DNA from: Utricularia gibba
Taxonomy: Eukaryota; Streptophyta; Magnoliopsida; Lamiales; Lentibulariaceae
Assembly (NCBI GenBank): GCA_002189035.1
Contig: NEEC01000010.1
Span: 1,178,001-1,242,000, forward strand
DNA length: 64,000 nucleotides
Direction of reading: 5' to 3'
A model generated the notes under the pieces. It was not told where the DNA came from. It ran no database searches and was given only the letters and a program-made list of their open reading frames with translations. Shown here one piece after another: positions 11,210 to 23,452 of this stretch (position 1 is its first letter; each line of letters begins with the position of its first letter). Made by a program: the position numbers and the translations under genes.

Positions 11210-12226
11210 GTCTGCTACACAAACCAGTGTGAGGCTACCCATTTTAAGCAGATCTTCATGAATGCAGATTCATTCCACCCTCCCGGCCTTCGTGCGGTGG
11301 GGAAAGATACTGTGCCAAGATCTCTAACGCCTTGGAAGCCTTTACAGCAGCAATATACCATATAAATGACTCGGATTGCCTATTCAGACAGATCCAGGCG
11401 TATTTAGGAGTACGGAATATCATTTTGATATGATCCACCAATCAATAGCAGTCGATGCATGTATCCAAAGCAGGTGCCCCCATTTCCTGCTTCAAAGGAT
11501 CAGCAAATATTTTATAGATTTGATACAATAAAATAATTAGATATCGTTTGATATTAAGATATTAATATGCTATAACGTAATAAGGTATGTATACATTCAA
11601 TTATATATAACGTTTGATATTCAAAAATAATAATCTTAGTATATGAATAGTATACATATAATTACACTTTTATCAATTTATGTATATCAACTAGATGTTC
11701 AAAAAATAAATATGTAAGTGGTATTAATATATAACATTAGTAAAATAACAATTTATATGTAAACTTGAATATAAATCTTATATAATTATTATCAAACACT
11801 TTTTTAGAATTACATGAGATTTGGCATCAAATGATGTGGAGATCAAACGGATATCACACTGTTATTAAAATTAAATTTTTTTAAAAAATAAAATATTATA
11901 TTTAAATAAAATCATTCGATTCTTTACAAATGGGTAGGTGATCACAAAGACAAAGATATTTTATAATACATGTTTTTTATATACAATTTAAACGTGTAAT
12001 AACAAACATAATTTGGGTTATTTAAGAAAAATGTATTAATATGTATGAATGTTTTTGCAACTTAATCTTTTGATTTAATTCTCAATATTAATATTTATTT
12101 CCATCAAAATTGTGTGTGAATTGGAGTTATTAATGATATTTTTTTAGATTTCTCAATTTATATATTTATTTTTATAATAAATGTTGGAAGTAGTAGCTAT
12201 TGGGATTTTTCTCAAAAATAGCGACC
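11210..12226. other. Divergent spacer between SPEAR and mTERF genes
   Basis: The left part should hold the SPEAR promoter and leader. A dispersed MITE-like block occupies about 11543-11798. The rest is AT-rich with no supported gene. Confidence 0.5.
11543..11798. repeat. MITE-like dispersed repeat, copy B
   Basis: This block is homologous by eye to the blocks at about 402-650 and 36777-37058. It begins with CGTTTGATATTAAGATATT and ends with TTATTATCAAACAC, giving short inverted ends. It lies in the upstream spacer shared by two divergent genes. Confidence 0.55.
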
Positions 12227-14640
12227 ATGGCGGCTCCGAGCTGCCACCGCCGCCATTGCGGCCTTTCTTCGCGTTCTTCCTGTTCTTCTTCGCCCTCCGC
12301 TTCTCAGTGTTGCAAACTCTACCGCGGAGTTTCACCGAAGACACCGCAAACTTCTGTCAGAGTCGCCGTCTCCTTGCGCGCCTTCAAAATCCAACTCATA
12401 AAGAAAACTTCCAATCTCTCAATATCTGCACTTTTGAGTTCCGAGTCTGAACCAGACTCCAACGAGAAACGACTAGCCGAAGCGAGAGAAGCTGTGAGGG
12501 ACTATTTGGAATACGTTGGAACTCCCGCCGAGGAAGCGAGTCTTATTTCGTCCAAATGCCCTAACTACTTGAACATGCTCATTGATGCCGTGGATGACAT
12601 AGAACATTGGAACTCCTTAACCGCCGCAGCCGATGCAGATGTTGCGGGGGATGAAACTGAATTCAGAATGAAGGTTTATCAGATGGCGGAGCGGAAAGGG
12701 GATAATGGTCTTCTTCCCTTTTTGGAGAGCTTTGGTCTAACTCTCGCCTCTGCTACCCATTTGGCACGATATATTTCTTCTTCAGGCTCCTGTTCATTGC
12801 CAACACTCATTCACAAGGTGCATGACTGTAGTGTAGCTTTTTCCATCTTTGTAGTCTTTAGAGTAGTGTAGTGATGCTTGCCTGTATTTTTGGTCTTCAC
12901 ATTTCCATTAGGTTAATTATTTGAAGGGGGCACTGTATTCTGGCAGTGATCATTCTGAAGTTCTTGTGAGCAATGCCCGAAGAATGATGGCCCATCTCTC
13001 TATTTCCGCTGATGAAGATGTGCAACTTACATTAGCCTTTCTGGAGAAGGTTAGGAAACTGAAATAAGAGTTGATTGAATGGTATATTCTGCAGTTGTAT
13101 CCTAGTGAAGGAGCAAAATGCTTTGCAAAGGTACAGCTTAGCATTCCTTTATCTCTTGTTAAACTGCTGTTATTCATATTTGTGGTGCAGATTCAAGCAA
13201 GAAGAGGAGGTCTGGATAATTTGGGCGCTGAGGCTACTTCCTTCCGCTGCCTTATTGAATCTTTTCCCCGGCTTCTAATCTTCTCTCTGGAATCACGAAT
13301 GAACCCAATACTAAAGCTTTTGGGAGACATGAGTGTCCCTGAGGAATATATAAGGAACATATTCCTGTTGTTCCCACCCATTCTTTTCTATGACGTTGAG
13401 AAGGTCATTAAGCCGAGATTGAGATTGTTTCATAAGGTAGTCAGAAATTCTAAAACATCATTTTTTTCGAATAGTTGCATTTCATTCTGCTTTTTTTTAT
13501 ATGTAACAGATTGGTGCATTGGATACTGAGCTTGGAAAAATGCTCGTGAAGTACCCTTGGATTCTTTCCGCAGGAATCCTGGAGAATTTTGAGAAAGTTA
13601 TCAACTTTCTTGACAGTGAGGAGGTAATATTTTGGTACTGCAAAAGTTTATGATGCTTGGTACCTGAACTTCGTTTTTGAACTTGAATGAGAACATTGCA
13701 AATGACAAGAAATGATCTTCCCTGCCTGTATCAAATCTGGCTCTGCAGTTCTCTACTAGGCAAAATATCTAAAGCATTCTTTCTAGGTTCCAAGGGTAAA
13801 CTCTTCCCGTGCAATAATGAACTGGCCACATATTTTGGGCTGTTCTACTACCAAGTTGAAAGTGATGGTTGAACACTTGAGTGAAATGGGTATCGAACCT
13901 CAGAACATAGGCCGGGTTATCGCCAAGAGCCCTCAATTGCTCCTTCGAAAGCCTCAGGATCTCACTCAGGTCTTGGTTCATTCCTTCCCCATTATGTTCC
14001 TGCTTTTCTTTCTCTGCTTCTATTGATCCCTTATTGTCTACTAGATGGTAGCATTCTTCAAGGATCAGGAGATGGACACCGACACGGTCGCACGCACGCT
14101 TGTCCGTTGTCCAGAAATATTTGCTACAAACAGAGAACAAACTTTACAAAAGAAGTTGTCATTCCTTTATGATATTGGGATATCCAAGACTCACCTCCCA
14201 AGAATTGTTCGAAAATACCCAGAACTCTTCGTTTGCGACATTGAAAGAGCACTCCTCCCCAGGTAACTAAACCACTCCGTTGCTTACCGTGCCGCTCATG
14301 TTCTCATCTCCCAATTTTCGACAGGATCGATTACTTGAAGAAGAGCGGCCTGTCGAAAAGAGACGTCGTGTCCATGGTGCATCGCTTCTCGCCTCTGCTT
14401 GGCTACAGCATCGATCAAGTGTTGAGACCCAAGATGGAGTTCCTTGTGAAGACAATGCAGAAGCCTGCAAGCGATGTTGTTGGGTATCCAAGGTACTTCA
14501 GTTACTCCTTGGAGAAGAAGATTAAGCCCAGATTTTTGGTCCTCAAAGCTAGAAATATTGAGGTTTCTCTGAAGGAGATGCTGGGGAAGAACGATGAGGA
14601 GTTCACCGCCGATTATTTGGAACAAGTGAGCGCCAAATGA
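12227..14640 (+). CDS. MTERF2: mTERF-family protein, chloroplast mTERF2 (EMB2219) type
   Basis: Seven exons (12227-12817, 12912-13049, 13191-13436, 13510-13623, 13787-13969, 14045-14262, 14325-14640) join in frame to 601 residues. mTERF proteins are helical-repeat nucleic-acid binders that act in organelle transcription, RNA processing or splicing. The N terminus is rich in Ser, Arg and Cys with few acids, consistent with a plastid transit peptide. Downstream are repeated about 30-residue mTERF units with the Pro-x-Leu pattern, for example SPQLLLRKPQDL, CPEIFATNREQTL, YPELFVCDIERALLPR and SPLLGYSIDQVLRPK, then PRYFSYSLEKKIKPR and a KEMLGKNDEEF ending. These match the EMB2219 subgroup as I recall it. 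The start is the first in-frame ATG; the codon nine triplets upstream is TTG. The neighbouring sulfite oxidase gene converges from the right. Confidence 0.9.
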
Positions 14641-16124
14641 TTTACATCAGATGATGATTGTACTCGAAAATTGATAAATATTAGGATAAAAATAGATTTA
14701 ATTTACTTAGCTTTAGATAAAGATAATATAATGATATTATCTTTTTTATGTAATATTAATTAATAGGTAAAACCTGTGTCTTCACACCCGCAACGGACGA
14801 TTGAAATCGGAGTAAATAAGGGGAATACATGTACTTTTAGCAAATAGTTTGCAAAATACCTGATGTTTTGCAAACTATTTGTAAAATACATGATGTTTTA
14901 CAAAAGACAAATAAAGTAGTTTTATAAATTAGTATTACTATTTTTAATGATATTTCGTATATGAATATTAATTTTTATCTTTATATATAATAGATAAAAA
15001 TTGTTTATTTTGATGATTATTATAATATAATAGTTTATAATTTATTAAATTGTAAAGAAACAAGATATTATTTTATTGTAAAGGTTTATTTGTAATATTA
15101 TAATTTTTGAGATATATATATTTTGCAAATCAAAGTATTTTTATACATTAATATTTTTAATAAAATTTGAAAATATTTTCAATCAATTGATGATAATTGA
15201 ATATTGATCTATTAGAAAATGAATAATACTTTTAGATTAATAATTATTTACAATTAATTTATTTTTAATATTCTTCTATATTTCAAATCACTCATTTTTA
15301 ATATTTTATGTAATATTAAAATAAAAATTACATATATTTTCATATAGTATAATTATATAAAAAAATCATTATGCATTTAAAATTTGGAATTTACATGTAT
15401 TTTGCAAATAGTTTGCAAAACATCAGGTAGTTTCCAAATGGATTTCTCCAAATACATGGAGAAACCCACCGGACCCATTGAAATCGTGTCAGTGATTTTT
15501 AGCAAGTACTTGTAGGTTAATTGAATAAGGAATTTTTTGTTTTGTGAGATATAATATTTAAATAATATCATTATTATGTTTCACTTTTGTTTAAAGTTAT
15601 TATCTTCTTTTGATCCATCAAAATCAGATTTGACTGCGTAATCGAATTTTCAATCGAACCGGTTCCATGCCGATTCGGTTTGTAACACTCGGTTTGAAAA
15701 TATAGGATAAAACATTCCAAGATGAATATAAATTTAAATAAATTTAGTTAAATCAAAAAATAAATATAACACATGTTATAATTATCATGTCAAAACCTTT
15801 TAATTTCATCACTGAAAAACAACTAGAAAATGAGAAAAAAATTTTAAATATTATCATTTTTCTTTGTACCGGATCGAAAAAAAGTGACTGTCCAAAAATA
15901 GTCACAACAGCATCGATAAAATGGAAGTATGAAAATCATGAAATTTCTTGAAATACAAAAAATAATTAGAAAATTGATTAAGTAGGTATTTTTAATCTTT
16001 ACTGAAAATGATATATTTTTATTGCTTGAATTTGTAATCTTGATACTTGTTTATTTCAGGAAACGGTTGATGATCCATCCAGTTCTGACTCCGTACAACA
16101 ACCTTGCAAAGTAGGTGTGCTTAC
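14641..16124. other. AT-rich spacer containing an inverted-repeat element
   Basis: The spacer lies between two convergent genes. It is strongly AT-rich and has no supported coding region. The clearest structure is the inverted-repeat element at about 14818-15466. Positions 15590-16020 show nothing recognisable. Confidence 0.55.
14818..15466. mobile_element. Non-autonomous DNA-transposon-like element (about 650 bp, inverted ends)
   Basis: The left arm at about 14851-14892 and the right arm at about 15394-15435 are near-perfect reverse complements over about 42 bp, sharing TGATGTTTTGCAAACTATTT. Less perfect matches with an ATACATG(T/G) motif lie outside both arms. The roughly 500 bp between the arms is very AT-rich and non-coding. 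The left arm also contains internally repeated GCAAA and ATGATGTTTT words. No clear target-site duplication was found, so superfamily and exact ends are open. Confidence 0.65.
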
Positions 16125-18768
16125 TCACAGACTCGAGCGGGCAACCTGAACATGAACCTGATGCCATGAGGTGTTGAGAATCCCTCTCAAATTCCAGATC
16201 TCGCCAACATTTTCTGGTTGGACGTTGGCGCCTTCATCCACCTGGGTAGATCACAGAAGCTGTGTCAAGTTCAAAATGACACCAAAACTGAGTATTGCAG
16301 CTGCTACGGCGACATACAGCTTTGGCAACTATGGTGGTGTCACTCGATATTGTGGCTTCAGCCTCGAAAAGAACCCACGCCCATTTATCACTGCTTTCAG
16401 CACCAGCAATGTAAGGAACCCCTGGTTTCTGATACCTGGAGGCTTCTACCCAAGTTTTGCCACCGTTGATGGATACATCTACTCGTTCTATGCCTCGACC
16501 GCCTCCCGATAGTGCGTAACCCTTGATTTTCATCTGTATGTATCAGAAAACCATTACTACTAATCAGAAAAAAAGTATGAAATTGTTCTACTGCAGGGCA
16601 GTCTGCGCAATAGCAGGAGCACTTACCATTCCTGGCCTTACCATGGTTACATCTTCCAAGGAGCATATTGCACTCTGCAGTTGGCAGGCAGGTGAAAGTA
16701 ACAATATGTGTGAAAAACACATAAAAAGCGGAATGAAGGCTGTTTCATCAGATTCAATTGGCCTAAAGGTGGTAATGTCAATTGTAGCAGGTTACTTAGA
16801 CTCGCTACCATGTATGGATATGGATATGGTTCCTTTTTATGCAAAAGAATTTACAGAGAGCAATTATGGGAAAACCTGGACAGGGAAATCCATTTGAGGG
16901 CGTCTTGTAGACCAATCGATATTATCCCAATCAACTGAGGGTGGGAACATTTTATAGTCCCTTTGCATAAAAAATCCCTTTCACATTGCACACAAACTCC
17001 ATAAACCATATTGAGTGACTAATCTGGGTCAGTGGCAAAGACGTTTCTACCTGAGATTCTTCGGCAATGATGTTGATTTGGTCAAGCCATTTGACGGATC
17101 GAGCGCCGATGACACCAGGGACAATAACACGCAAGGGATATCCATGGTCCCGGTTAAGAGTCTTTCCAACGCAGGTGTAGAAGGATGAAAAGCAAGCACC
17201 ACATTAACATATCATAATATCAATGTCAATCTCATGAAAATGAGGAATTGGATAGAGTACCTCTCCGTTCATCTCATAAGCAAGTAGAACATCAGCCTCG
17301 GGAAGTGTGGCTTGCCTTAAGGGAATTGATGCCTTATATGGCCCACCGTTCTCTTCCTGTTATTGTTAAGTGCAATAATGTAATGCGTATCTCATATAAA
17401 AAACTGACAATGTGCAACTAGCAGAATTTCTAATGACTGACCTTGCACTTGTCAACACTCACAAATTCCACATGTCGCCCTCCACTGGGTGTTACATGAG
17501 AGCACACTGGAACTCCCACAAGTTCAAGAACATCTGCCAATTTGGCCCCAGCCCAAATTGCTGCACCAGCATTTAGAAAAACACTTGAATCTCTCATGTC
17601 TTCATCGTAATAACATGCATGGCTTCGACTCAGAAGTAAAAGAATAATCAGGGGGTACAAAAAGTTTCTAAATTCACCATTGCCTACGGCAGCCACATCC
17701 CATCCAACACCCTTCACAGTTTTAATTTTGCTCATAGCAGTCCTCCTATTGCCTGCGCACTTCCAGTATTAACAACAGGTCAGAGAAAAAAAAATGACAA
17801 GAGGAATAATATGGCGGTTGCGTTACTCATCAGTGTAGATAAGTTAATTCTAGAAAATTTTAAATCAAACACAGCGTTCTCTGTCTCGGCATTGATAACT
17901 ACTTTCTAATACCAAAAGATATCCACGACAAGTTAGTCCTTGCATCAGCCGATAAATACAGACAACACATACTCCTAAAGCAATGTGATAGCAATGAAAA
18001 GGCTATACCTGTAGCGTGCAAGTGACACTATGCTTTGGGAGCTTCCTGCCATGAGACACGCAGGCATAAATGGTGAAAAACAATAGAAAAAGAGTCAGAG
18101 ATGTGATAAAGTTACCAGATATCCTTCATGGTGACCTCTTTAGGACCATCAGTTAGGCCATTGATAGTGACACTATACCTGATCAGCCAAATAAACTGCA
18201 CAGTCATCATCAACAGTTCCCAAGAAAATATTGACAAGGGACTATGATGCTGGACCTCCCAATATCATGGACAAGTGGAATTGGCCCGTGGTTCCTCTTA
18301 TAGAAGAAGTCCGCAGGAGTTATGTACGCTGAAACCAAATCAAGGCGCTGTGGCTCCGCATTAAAAGGCTCCTGAAACAATTATTTTCAGCGAATTATTC
18401 TCCAATCCCTTTAAAACAGTAAATAAGGCAGATCATATGAACTACAGCTTGCAGAATTGAATTTAAAAAAGGCGAAATTCCCCCAAGATCCAAAACTCAG
18501 ATTAACCCGCCTCCACAAAAAAATGACCAGCAAGGAAGAACAGACACTGAGAAGCAACAACATGCAGTGACACATCCACTTTGTAATTTCAATTTCACCA
18601 AAAAATGCTCCCATCTGCCCTTCACGTCATTGAAATGATAATCCAACAAGCAACGGCACACGCACTAGAAAGAACATGCGATAATAAACGAACCCGTGAA
18701 TTGATACGGAGAGAAGGGTGGCGATGAGGCTCTTCCTTGTAATCAGCCGGCGCTCTAAGCCCTGGCAT
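16125..18768 (-). CDS. SOX: Sulfite oxidase (molybdenum cofactor enzyme, peroxisomal)
   Basis: Twelve minus-strand exons (18768-18694, 18371-18256, 18178-18116, 18045-18009, 17759-17678, 17560-17442, 17356-17261, 17161-17051, 16977-16876, 16674-16627, 16533-16318, 16241-16125) give 393 residues, the length of the Arabidopsis enzyme. It oxidises sulfite to sulfate, using oxygen, and protects against sulfite. The start MPGLRAP is the family start. The Moco-binding Cys lies in [26 protein letters not shown] and [17 protein letters not shown] are further family boxes. The C-terminal dimerisation part ends [13 protein letters not shown]. There is no haem domain, as expected in plants. The protein ends ARSSL; SSL is an accepted plant peroxisomal PTS1 variant, whereas Arabidopsis ends in SNL. 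All splice sites are GT-AG and phases agree. Confidence 0.96.
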
Positions 18769-18908
18769 ATTGTTCCCCGGCGCTTGGATCGCGAAGGTCA
18801 CCTTATCCGCCGCTGGGTAATTGGAAAAGTGGCCGTCTTTAATGCCTCACATTCACCATTTTTGTAATGTCGCACATTGACCTTCTTTGTAATCACCATA
18901 AAAGAAAT

Positions 18909-19089
18909 GTTTTCGTATTTATATATTTTTTGTAAAAAATAATTATAAAAAAAAAGCGCTATTTGCACCAGTGGGCGGTGCTTGTGGTGCTGAGCAACAC
19001 CTGTCTAGTGTATGAGTGTTTACGTGCAACAGTAGCGTCCAGACAATTTTTTTATATTATTTTTTATTCAAACATATAAATACGAAAAC
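18909..19089. mobile_element. MITE-like element with GTTTTCGTATTTATAT ends
   Basis: The element begins GTTTTCGTATTTATAT and ends ATATAAATACGAAAAC, its exact reverse complement. The next 20-30 bases on each side also pair imperfectly. The core is unusually GC-rich for this spacer (GTGGGCGGTGCTTGTGG). A related block with the same arm architecture lies at about 19825-19957. It fits a miniature inverted-repeat transposable element of 181 bp. Confidence 0.7.
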
Positions 19090-19504
19090 ATTTTTAGTAA
19101 TATTATATATATAATAAACAACAATATAACAATATTTTTATTTATGGTTATTAAAAACATGAAGAAATATAACTTTTAATACTTTTTAAATATATTTAGT
19201 TACCTATAAATAGGTTTATTAGTCTAATAAAGATTAACAAAAAGTCATAATACCTCTCACTTAATAGGTTTGAGATTGCGTAGATGTTTAAGAAATCTCA
19301 TTTAATAAACACGAAACCTATAAAAACATAATTGGCAAGAAAAAATCATAGTTTCTCTACTAAATGATAGGGTATAAATACAGCGTTTAAATTAAACAAG
19401 AAATGAGTTATACAAAAACAAAATAAAGACTTAATAATTTAATTCATCGGTTTTAACTATAAAATCATTTTATAATAAAAAGGATTATTTCCAATCACCT
19501 TAAA

Positions 19505-19790
19505 GTTTGTTTAGATTGAAGTCGATTTCAAATAAGGTTACTGTTCAAACGAAGTTGTATAAACACCGCAATCATGAATATATGGTAATCCTAAAATTAC
19601 AAATTGGTAACTATGAATTTATATAAAAATTTTCTTGAAACACATCATTTTTTGAATTAATTTATTAAAATAATTTTACAAAATAGAATTCAAAAATGTT
19701 TATTTCAAGAAATTTTTTATATAAATGGCATGAATGGGGTGTTTGTATGGTTTCATTTGAATAATAACCATTTTAAGAATATGACATTTA
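19505..19790. repeat. Long imperfect hairpin (inverted repeat)
   Basis: Arms at about 19535-19660 and 19687-19775 pair over much of their length. For example, TTCTTGAAACACATCATTTTTTGAATT on the left is nearly the reverse complement of AATTCAAAAATGTTTATTTCAAGAA on the right. The outer parts pair through ACTGTTCAAACGAAG and TTTCATTTGAATAATAACC. This suggests a second, nested fold-back element. It has no coding capacity. Confidence 0.6.
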
Positions 19791-19824
19791 AAAAATTACC
19801 TATTTTCATCATTTCATGAATAAT

Positions 19825-19957
19825 AAACATATTTTAATAAATAAATAATATAAAAATTGTTTAGGCGTTGTCCAAGGGTGGTCGGGGCCTGAGGGAGGAG
19901 CGTGTAACCTTTTCTCTTTTTTTGTAATTATTTTTTAAAAAAGAATATATAAATATA
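19825..19957. mobile_element. Diverged relative of the 18.9-kb MITE
   Basis: The arms (ATAATATAAAAATTGTTTAGGCG and TAATTATTTTTTAAAAAAGAATATATAAATA) correspond to the arms of the 18909-19089 element, inverted relative to it. The core is GC-rich (GGTGGTCGGGGCCTGAGG). Boundaries are approximate. Confidence 0.45.
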
Positions 19958-20666
19958 GGAAATTTTTTATGGGACGCTTACTTTTTTTATACATTATACA
20001 CGGTGTTCATTTTTGTAATGCACAACGTGGGAGGGAAGGTCAATGGCATAAACAAAATTCATCCCTAAAGCACCACGTGTTGTATTAGAGTCGGTTCCCA
20101 AAAGTGAATAACTGTAGTAAATATAGTTATTAATTATAATAAAAAAACCAGAAAAAGGAAGGCCACACAAACGCAAGATGCGTGACATGTTACGTACCCG
20201 AAAGAGAGCAGTAGTCCATGTGACGCCTTCCGTGACAGCTGCGGTACGCGGCCACACAATTAATTAATGTAGCAGGTGTTTGTTTATTACTTTGTAAAAT
20301 TGTAATGAACACAAACCGACCTATAATTTAAATGGTATGATGCCTTTGTAGTACCAACTAGAATAATTATCACGCTTTTTTTAGAATAATTTAAATAATA
20401 AAACAGTTTTATTAAAAATGGGGATGGATGGGAGTTGAAACAAGTAGCCTCTTCATGTGTCATTCCATTTGTGTAAGGATGGTCATGGGTGGGACGTCGT
20501 TGCATTCGGGCAACTGTGAGTCGACTTATTTTTTAAACGGGGTTTAACGGATTGAGTGTTGAAAAATAGGGGCAAGGATACATTATAATAATTAGATATT
20601 GTCAAAGAATTAATTTGTGGAGGATTTGTTTCGTGCAGTCGGCTTCTCCCTCTTCAACTTCTTTCT

Positions 20667-20677
20667 TTATATATTTA
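20667..20677 (+). promoter_or_regulatory. Probable TATA box of the ALDH gene
   Basis: The sequence TTTATATATTT lies about 55-60 bases before the ALDH start codon, which leaves room for a short leader of about 25-30 bases. The surrounding CT-rich sequence fits a plant core promoter. Confidence 0.5.
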
Positions 20678-20729
20678 GCTCTCCAGACTTGCTCGACACA
20701 GGAAGCTGCAGCAGAAGAGGAGGAGGAAA

Positions 20730-23452
20730 ATGGGATCGGAGCACCGCCCTGACGGAGTCCCCGCCGCCGTCAAAGTCCCCGACATCAAGTTCACCGACCT
20801 CTTCATCAACGGAGCCTTCCGCCCCGCCCTTTCAGGTTCCCTCTTCACCCCCTCCCCCCACCCCCATCCTTTTTCAATCATCCATCATTCCTGCTTTCCC
20901 CAAGCTCACAAAGCTGCTGCTATGAAAAAAAAAGGAAATAACCGCGGGATTGTGCTTATCTCGGTAGTCCACGTGTCTCAATCTTGGAGATACACGTTGC
21001 TCTCCAGAAGCATTTAAGATTTTTTTTTTTTTTTGCAACGGTTGACTCCCCAACCACCTTCCTACTAAATGAAGCACGACGCAGAGAGGCACCCACATGC
21101 ATCCGAGTTTTTGGAACGAAAAAAGAGTATATTAAATTAAACGGTTTTTTAGGGAAAACTTTCGAGACGGTGGACCCCAGAACTGGGGGAGTGATCGCCT
21201 GCATCGCGGAAGGAGACAAGGAAGACGTCGACGTGGCTGTAAGGGCTGCGCGTGATGCCTTTGACACCGGCCCCTGGCCCCGCTTCCCAGCCTGTGTATG
21301 TTACTTTTTCTTTTCTTTATCGTAAATAAGTTTTTTATTTACAGATTTTTAGGAAATAGATAGAGTTTGGGGTAGAAATGCAATTCTACATTTATTAGAT
21401 CCTCAATTGCAAAAATAGTTAGAAAGTTGAGGGCTTCTAAGTAATTAAAGAAAAGTGTCGGTAGGCAGCGACAGGTAGTTATGGGTCATTATTAATTGTG
21501 GGAACTCAAAAGTCAACGTCGACAAAATTAATACTCAATGTGCTAGTTGAATTTTTTTTATTGTGTTAATTAAATGAAAAAATCGGTTTGGATTTTGGAT
21601 GCGGATCCAATTTGGGTCGTGATGGGTTGACCGAACACATGCAGGAAAGGCAAAAGAGACTGCTGAAATTCGCGGACCTTATCGATGAGCACGTCGAGGA
21701 ATTGGCGTTTCTGGATACGATTGACGCCGGAAAATTGTACCATGTCGTCAAGGAAGCCGACATTCCCGGTGCAGCGCAGGTTATACGCTACTTTGCAGGC
21801 GCGGCTGACAAGATTCATGGCACCACCGTGAAGATGGCCCGTGAAATGCACGGCTACACTCTGCGGGAGCCAATTGGAGTCGTCGGTGTCATTATTCCAT
21901 GGAATTTCCCCACTCAAATGTTTGTTATGAAGGTCGGTGCAGCCCTCGCCGCCGGATGCACCGTTGTTGTTAAGCCGGCGGAGCAGACTCCACTCTCTGC
22001 GCTCTACTACGCCCATTTGGGGAAATTGGTAAGTTTCTGTTTTTATTTTCAAGTTTCAGTCTTGAAATTGAATTGGCGTTTCTGGAGATTGATTGTTAAA
22101 TTGATGGAATTAGAGCGATTTATTCCCTAGGTATTGTTATGATGTTCAATGATGATTTTCTTCTAGGCGGGTATCCCCGACGGAGTGCTCAACGTCGTCA
22201 CCGGATACGGCCACACCGCTGGTCACGCCCTTGCTGCACACATGGATGTCGACAAGGTTTTCTCTTGAGTGCATACCCTGAGCTTACTACTCGATTGTTT
22301 GCCGCCTCCTTGCACACTTTTTTGTGGTTGGTTGGATGTCATATACGTATGAAATCTGCAGGTTGCATTCACAGGTTCTACCCAAGTTGGAAAACTGGTG
22401 ATGGAGGCAGCAGCCAAGAGTAACTTGAAGGCTGTTTCTTTAGAACTGGGGGGAAAATCACCATTCATTGTATTCGATGATGTTGATGTCGGCACGTTCG
22501 CTCATCTCGCCCTCGTTGCAAATCTGTATAACAAGGTAGAGCTCAGTCTTCTTCTCCTCTAAACATATTTCTCAATTTTTTTACCAACTAAGATCAGCAC
22601 CCGATCATCAGGGTGAAATCTGCGTGGCTGGCTCCCGCGTGTTCGTTCAAGAAGGTATATACGACCAGTTTGTCGACCAACTCGCTGAGAAGGCGAAAAC
22701 GTGGGTGGTGGGTGACCCTTTTGATCCAAAAGTCACTCAGGGACCTCAAGTAAGATCATTGTCCATCCACCTCAACTACACTTGAAGATCCATCCATTTG
22801 GTTTACTTATCCATTCTTTGCCTCAACAAGATTACTAAGAAGCAGTACGAAAGAGTGCTCTGGTTCATCGAGCAAGGGAAAAAGGAAGGTGCAAAACTGT
22901 TGACCGGTGGTAAGCCTTGTGGAGGAACAGGGTACTACATTCAGCCCACCATTTTCGTGGATGTTGAAGTAAGCACTTGAAACCCTATGAACCCATCAGA
23001 ATACAGATACCATAACTGATCCCCCTGGATTGATTTCTCAGGACGACATGACGATCGCAAAGGAAGAAATCTTCGGCCCCGTGATGTCCGTATTGAAGTT
23101 CAAGTAAGCCCACAAACAAGATCCTCTCTCTTTTCAACGCCCATGTAATCAAAATGTCGTTTCTACCTCACAATGCAGGACGGTGGAGGAGGTGATCAAG
23201 AGAGCCAACGCCACAAAATATGGACTAGCTGCGGGAGTTATGACCAACAACTTGAACATCGCCAACACCGTATCCCGGTCGATCAAAGCCGGCACAGTGT
23301 GGATCAACTCCTACTTCGCGTTCGACAATGAGCTTCCCTTCGGAGGGTTCAAGATGAGCGGCTTTGGGAAGGACATGGGGTTGGAGGGCCTCCATGGCTA
23401 TCTCCAAACCAAATCTGTGGCCATTCCGATCCATAACTCCCCATGGCTCTAA
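20730..23452 (+). CDS. ALDH2C4: Cytosolic aldehyde dehydrogenase, ALDH2C (REF1) type
   Basis: Nine exons (20730-20835, 21153-21295, 21645-22028, 22167-22256, 22362-22535, 22612-22749, 22831-22968, 23042-23103, 23179-23452) give 502 residues. In Arabidopsis the REF1 enzyme oxidises sinapaldehyde and coniferaldehyde to sinapate and ferulate with NAD or NADP. Seen here are the cofactor segment [14 protein letters not shown], the [10 protein letters not shown] glycine loop, the catalytic Glu in SLELGGKSP, the catalytic Cys in GEICVAGSR, and [13 protein letters not shown]. The start MGSEHRPDG has no organelle presequence, which separates it from mitochondrial ALDH2B. The first exons are GC-rich. 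Its position between the RopGEF and DLK2 genes supports orthology with the Arabidopsis ALDH2C4 region. Confidence 0.94.

Larger units (their letters stand above)
18769..20729. other. Spacer with several inverted-repeat elements, upstream of sulfite oxidase and ALDH genes
   Basis: These two genes diverge, so both promoters should be here. The stretch contains a 181-bp palindromic element (18909-19089), an AT-rich hairpin region (about 19505-19790), and a block at about 19825-19957 related to the first element. A TATA box lies at about 20667-20677. I see no supported gene. Confidence 0.6.

Noticed and set aside
10910-11365. A 151-codon plus-strand frame
   Set aside because: It is the reverse shadow of SPEAR exon 1 and its leader; the minus strand carries the family motifs.
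13095-13130. A 36-base phase-0 mini-exon in the mTERF gene with CAG and GT borders
   Set aside because: Related mTERF2 proteins, as I recall them, join FLEK directly to IQARRGG, so the piece is most likely intronic.
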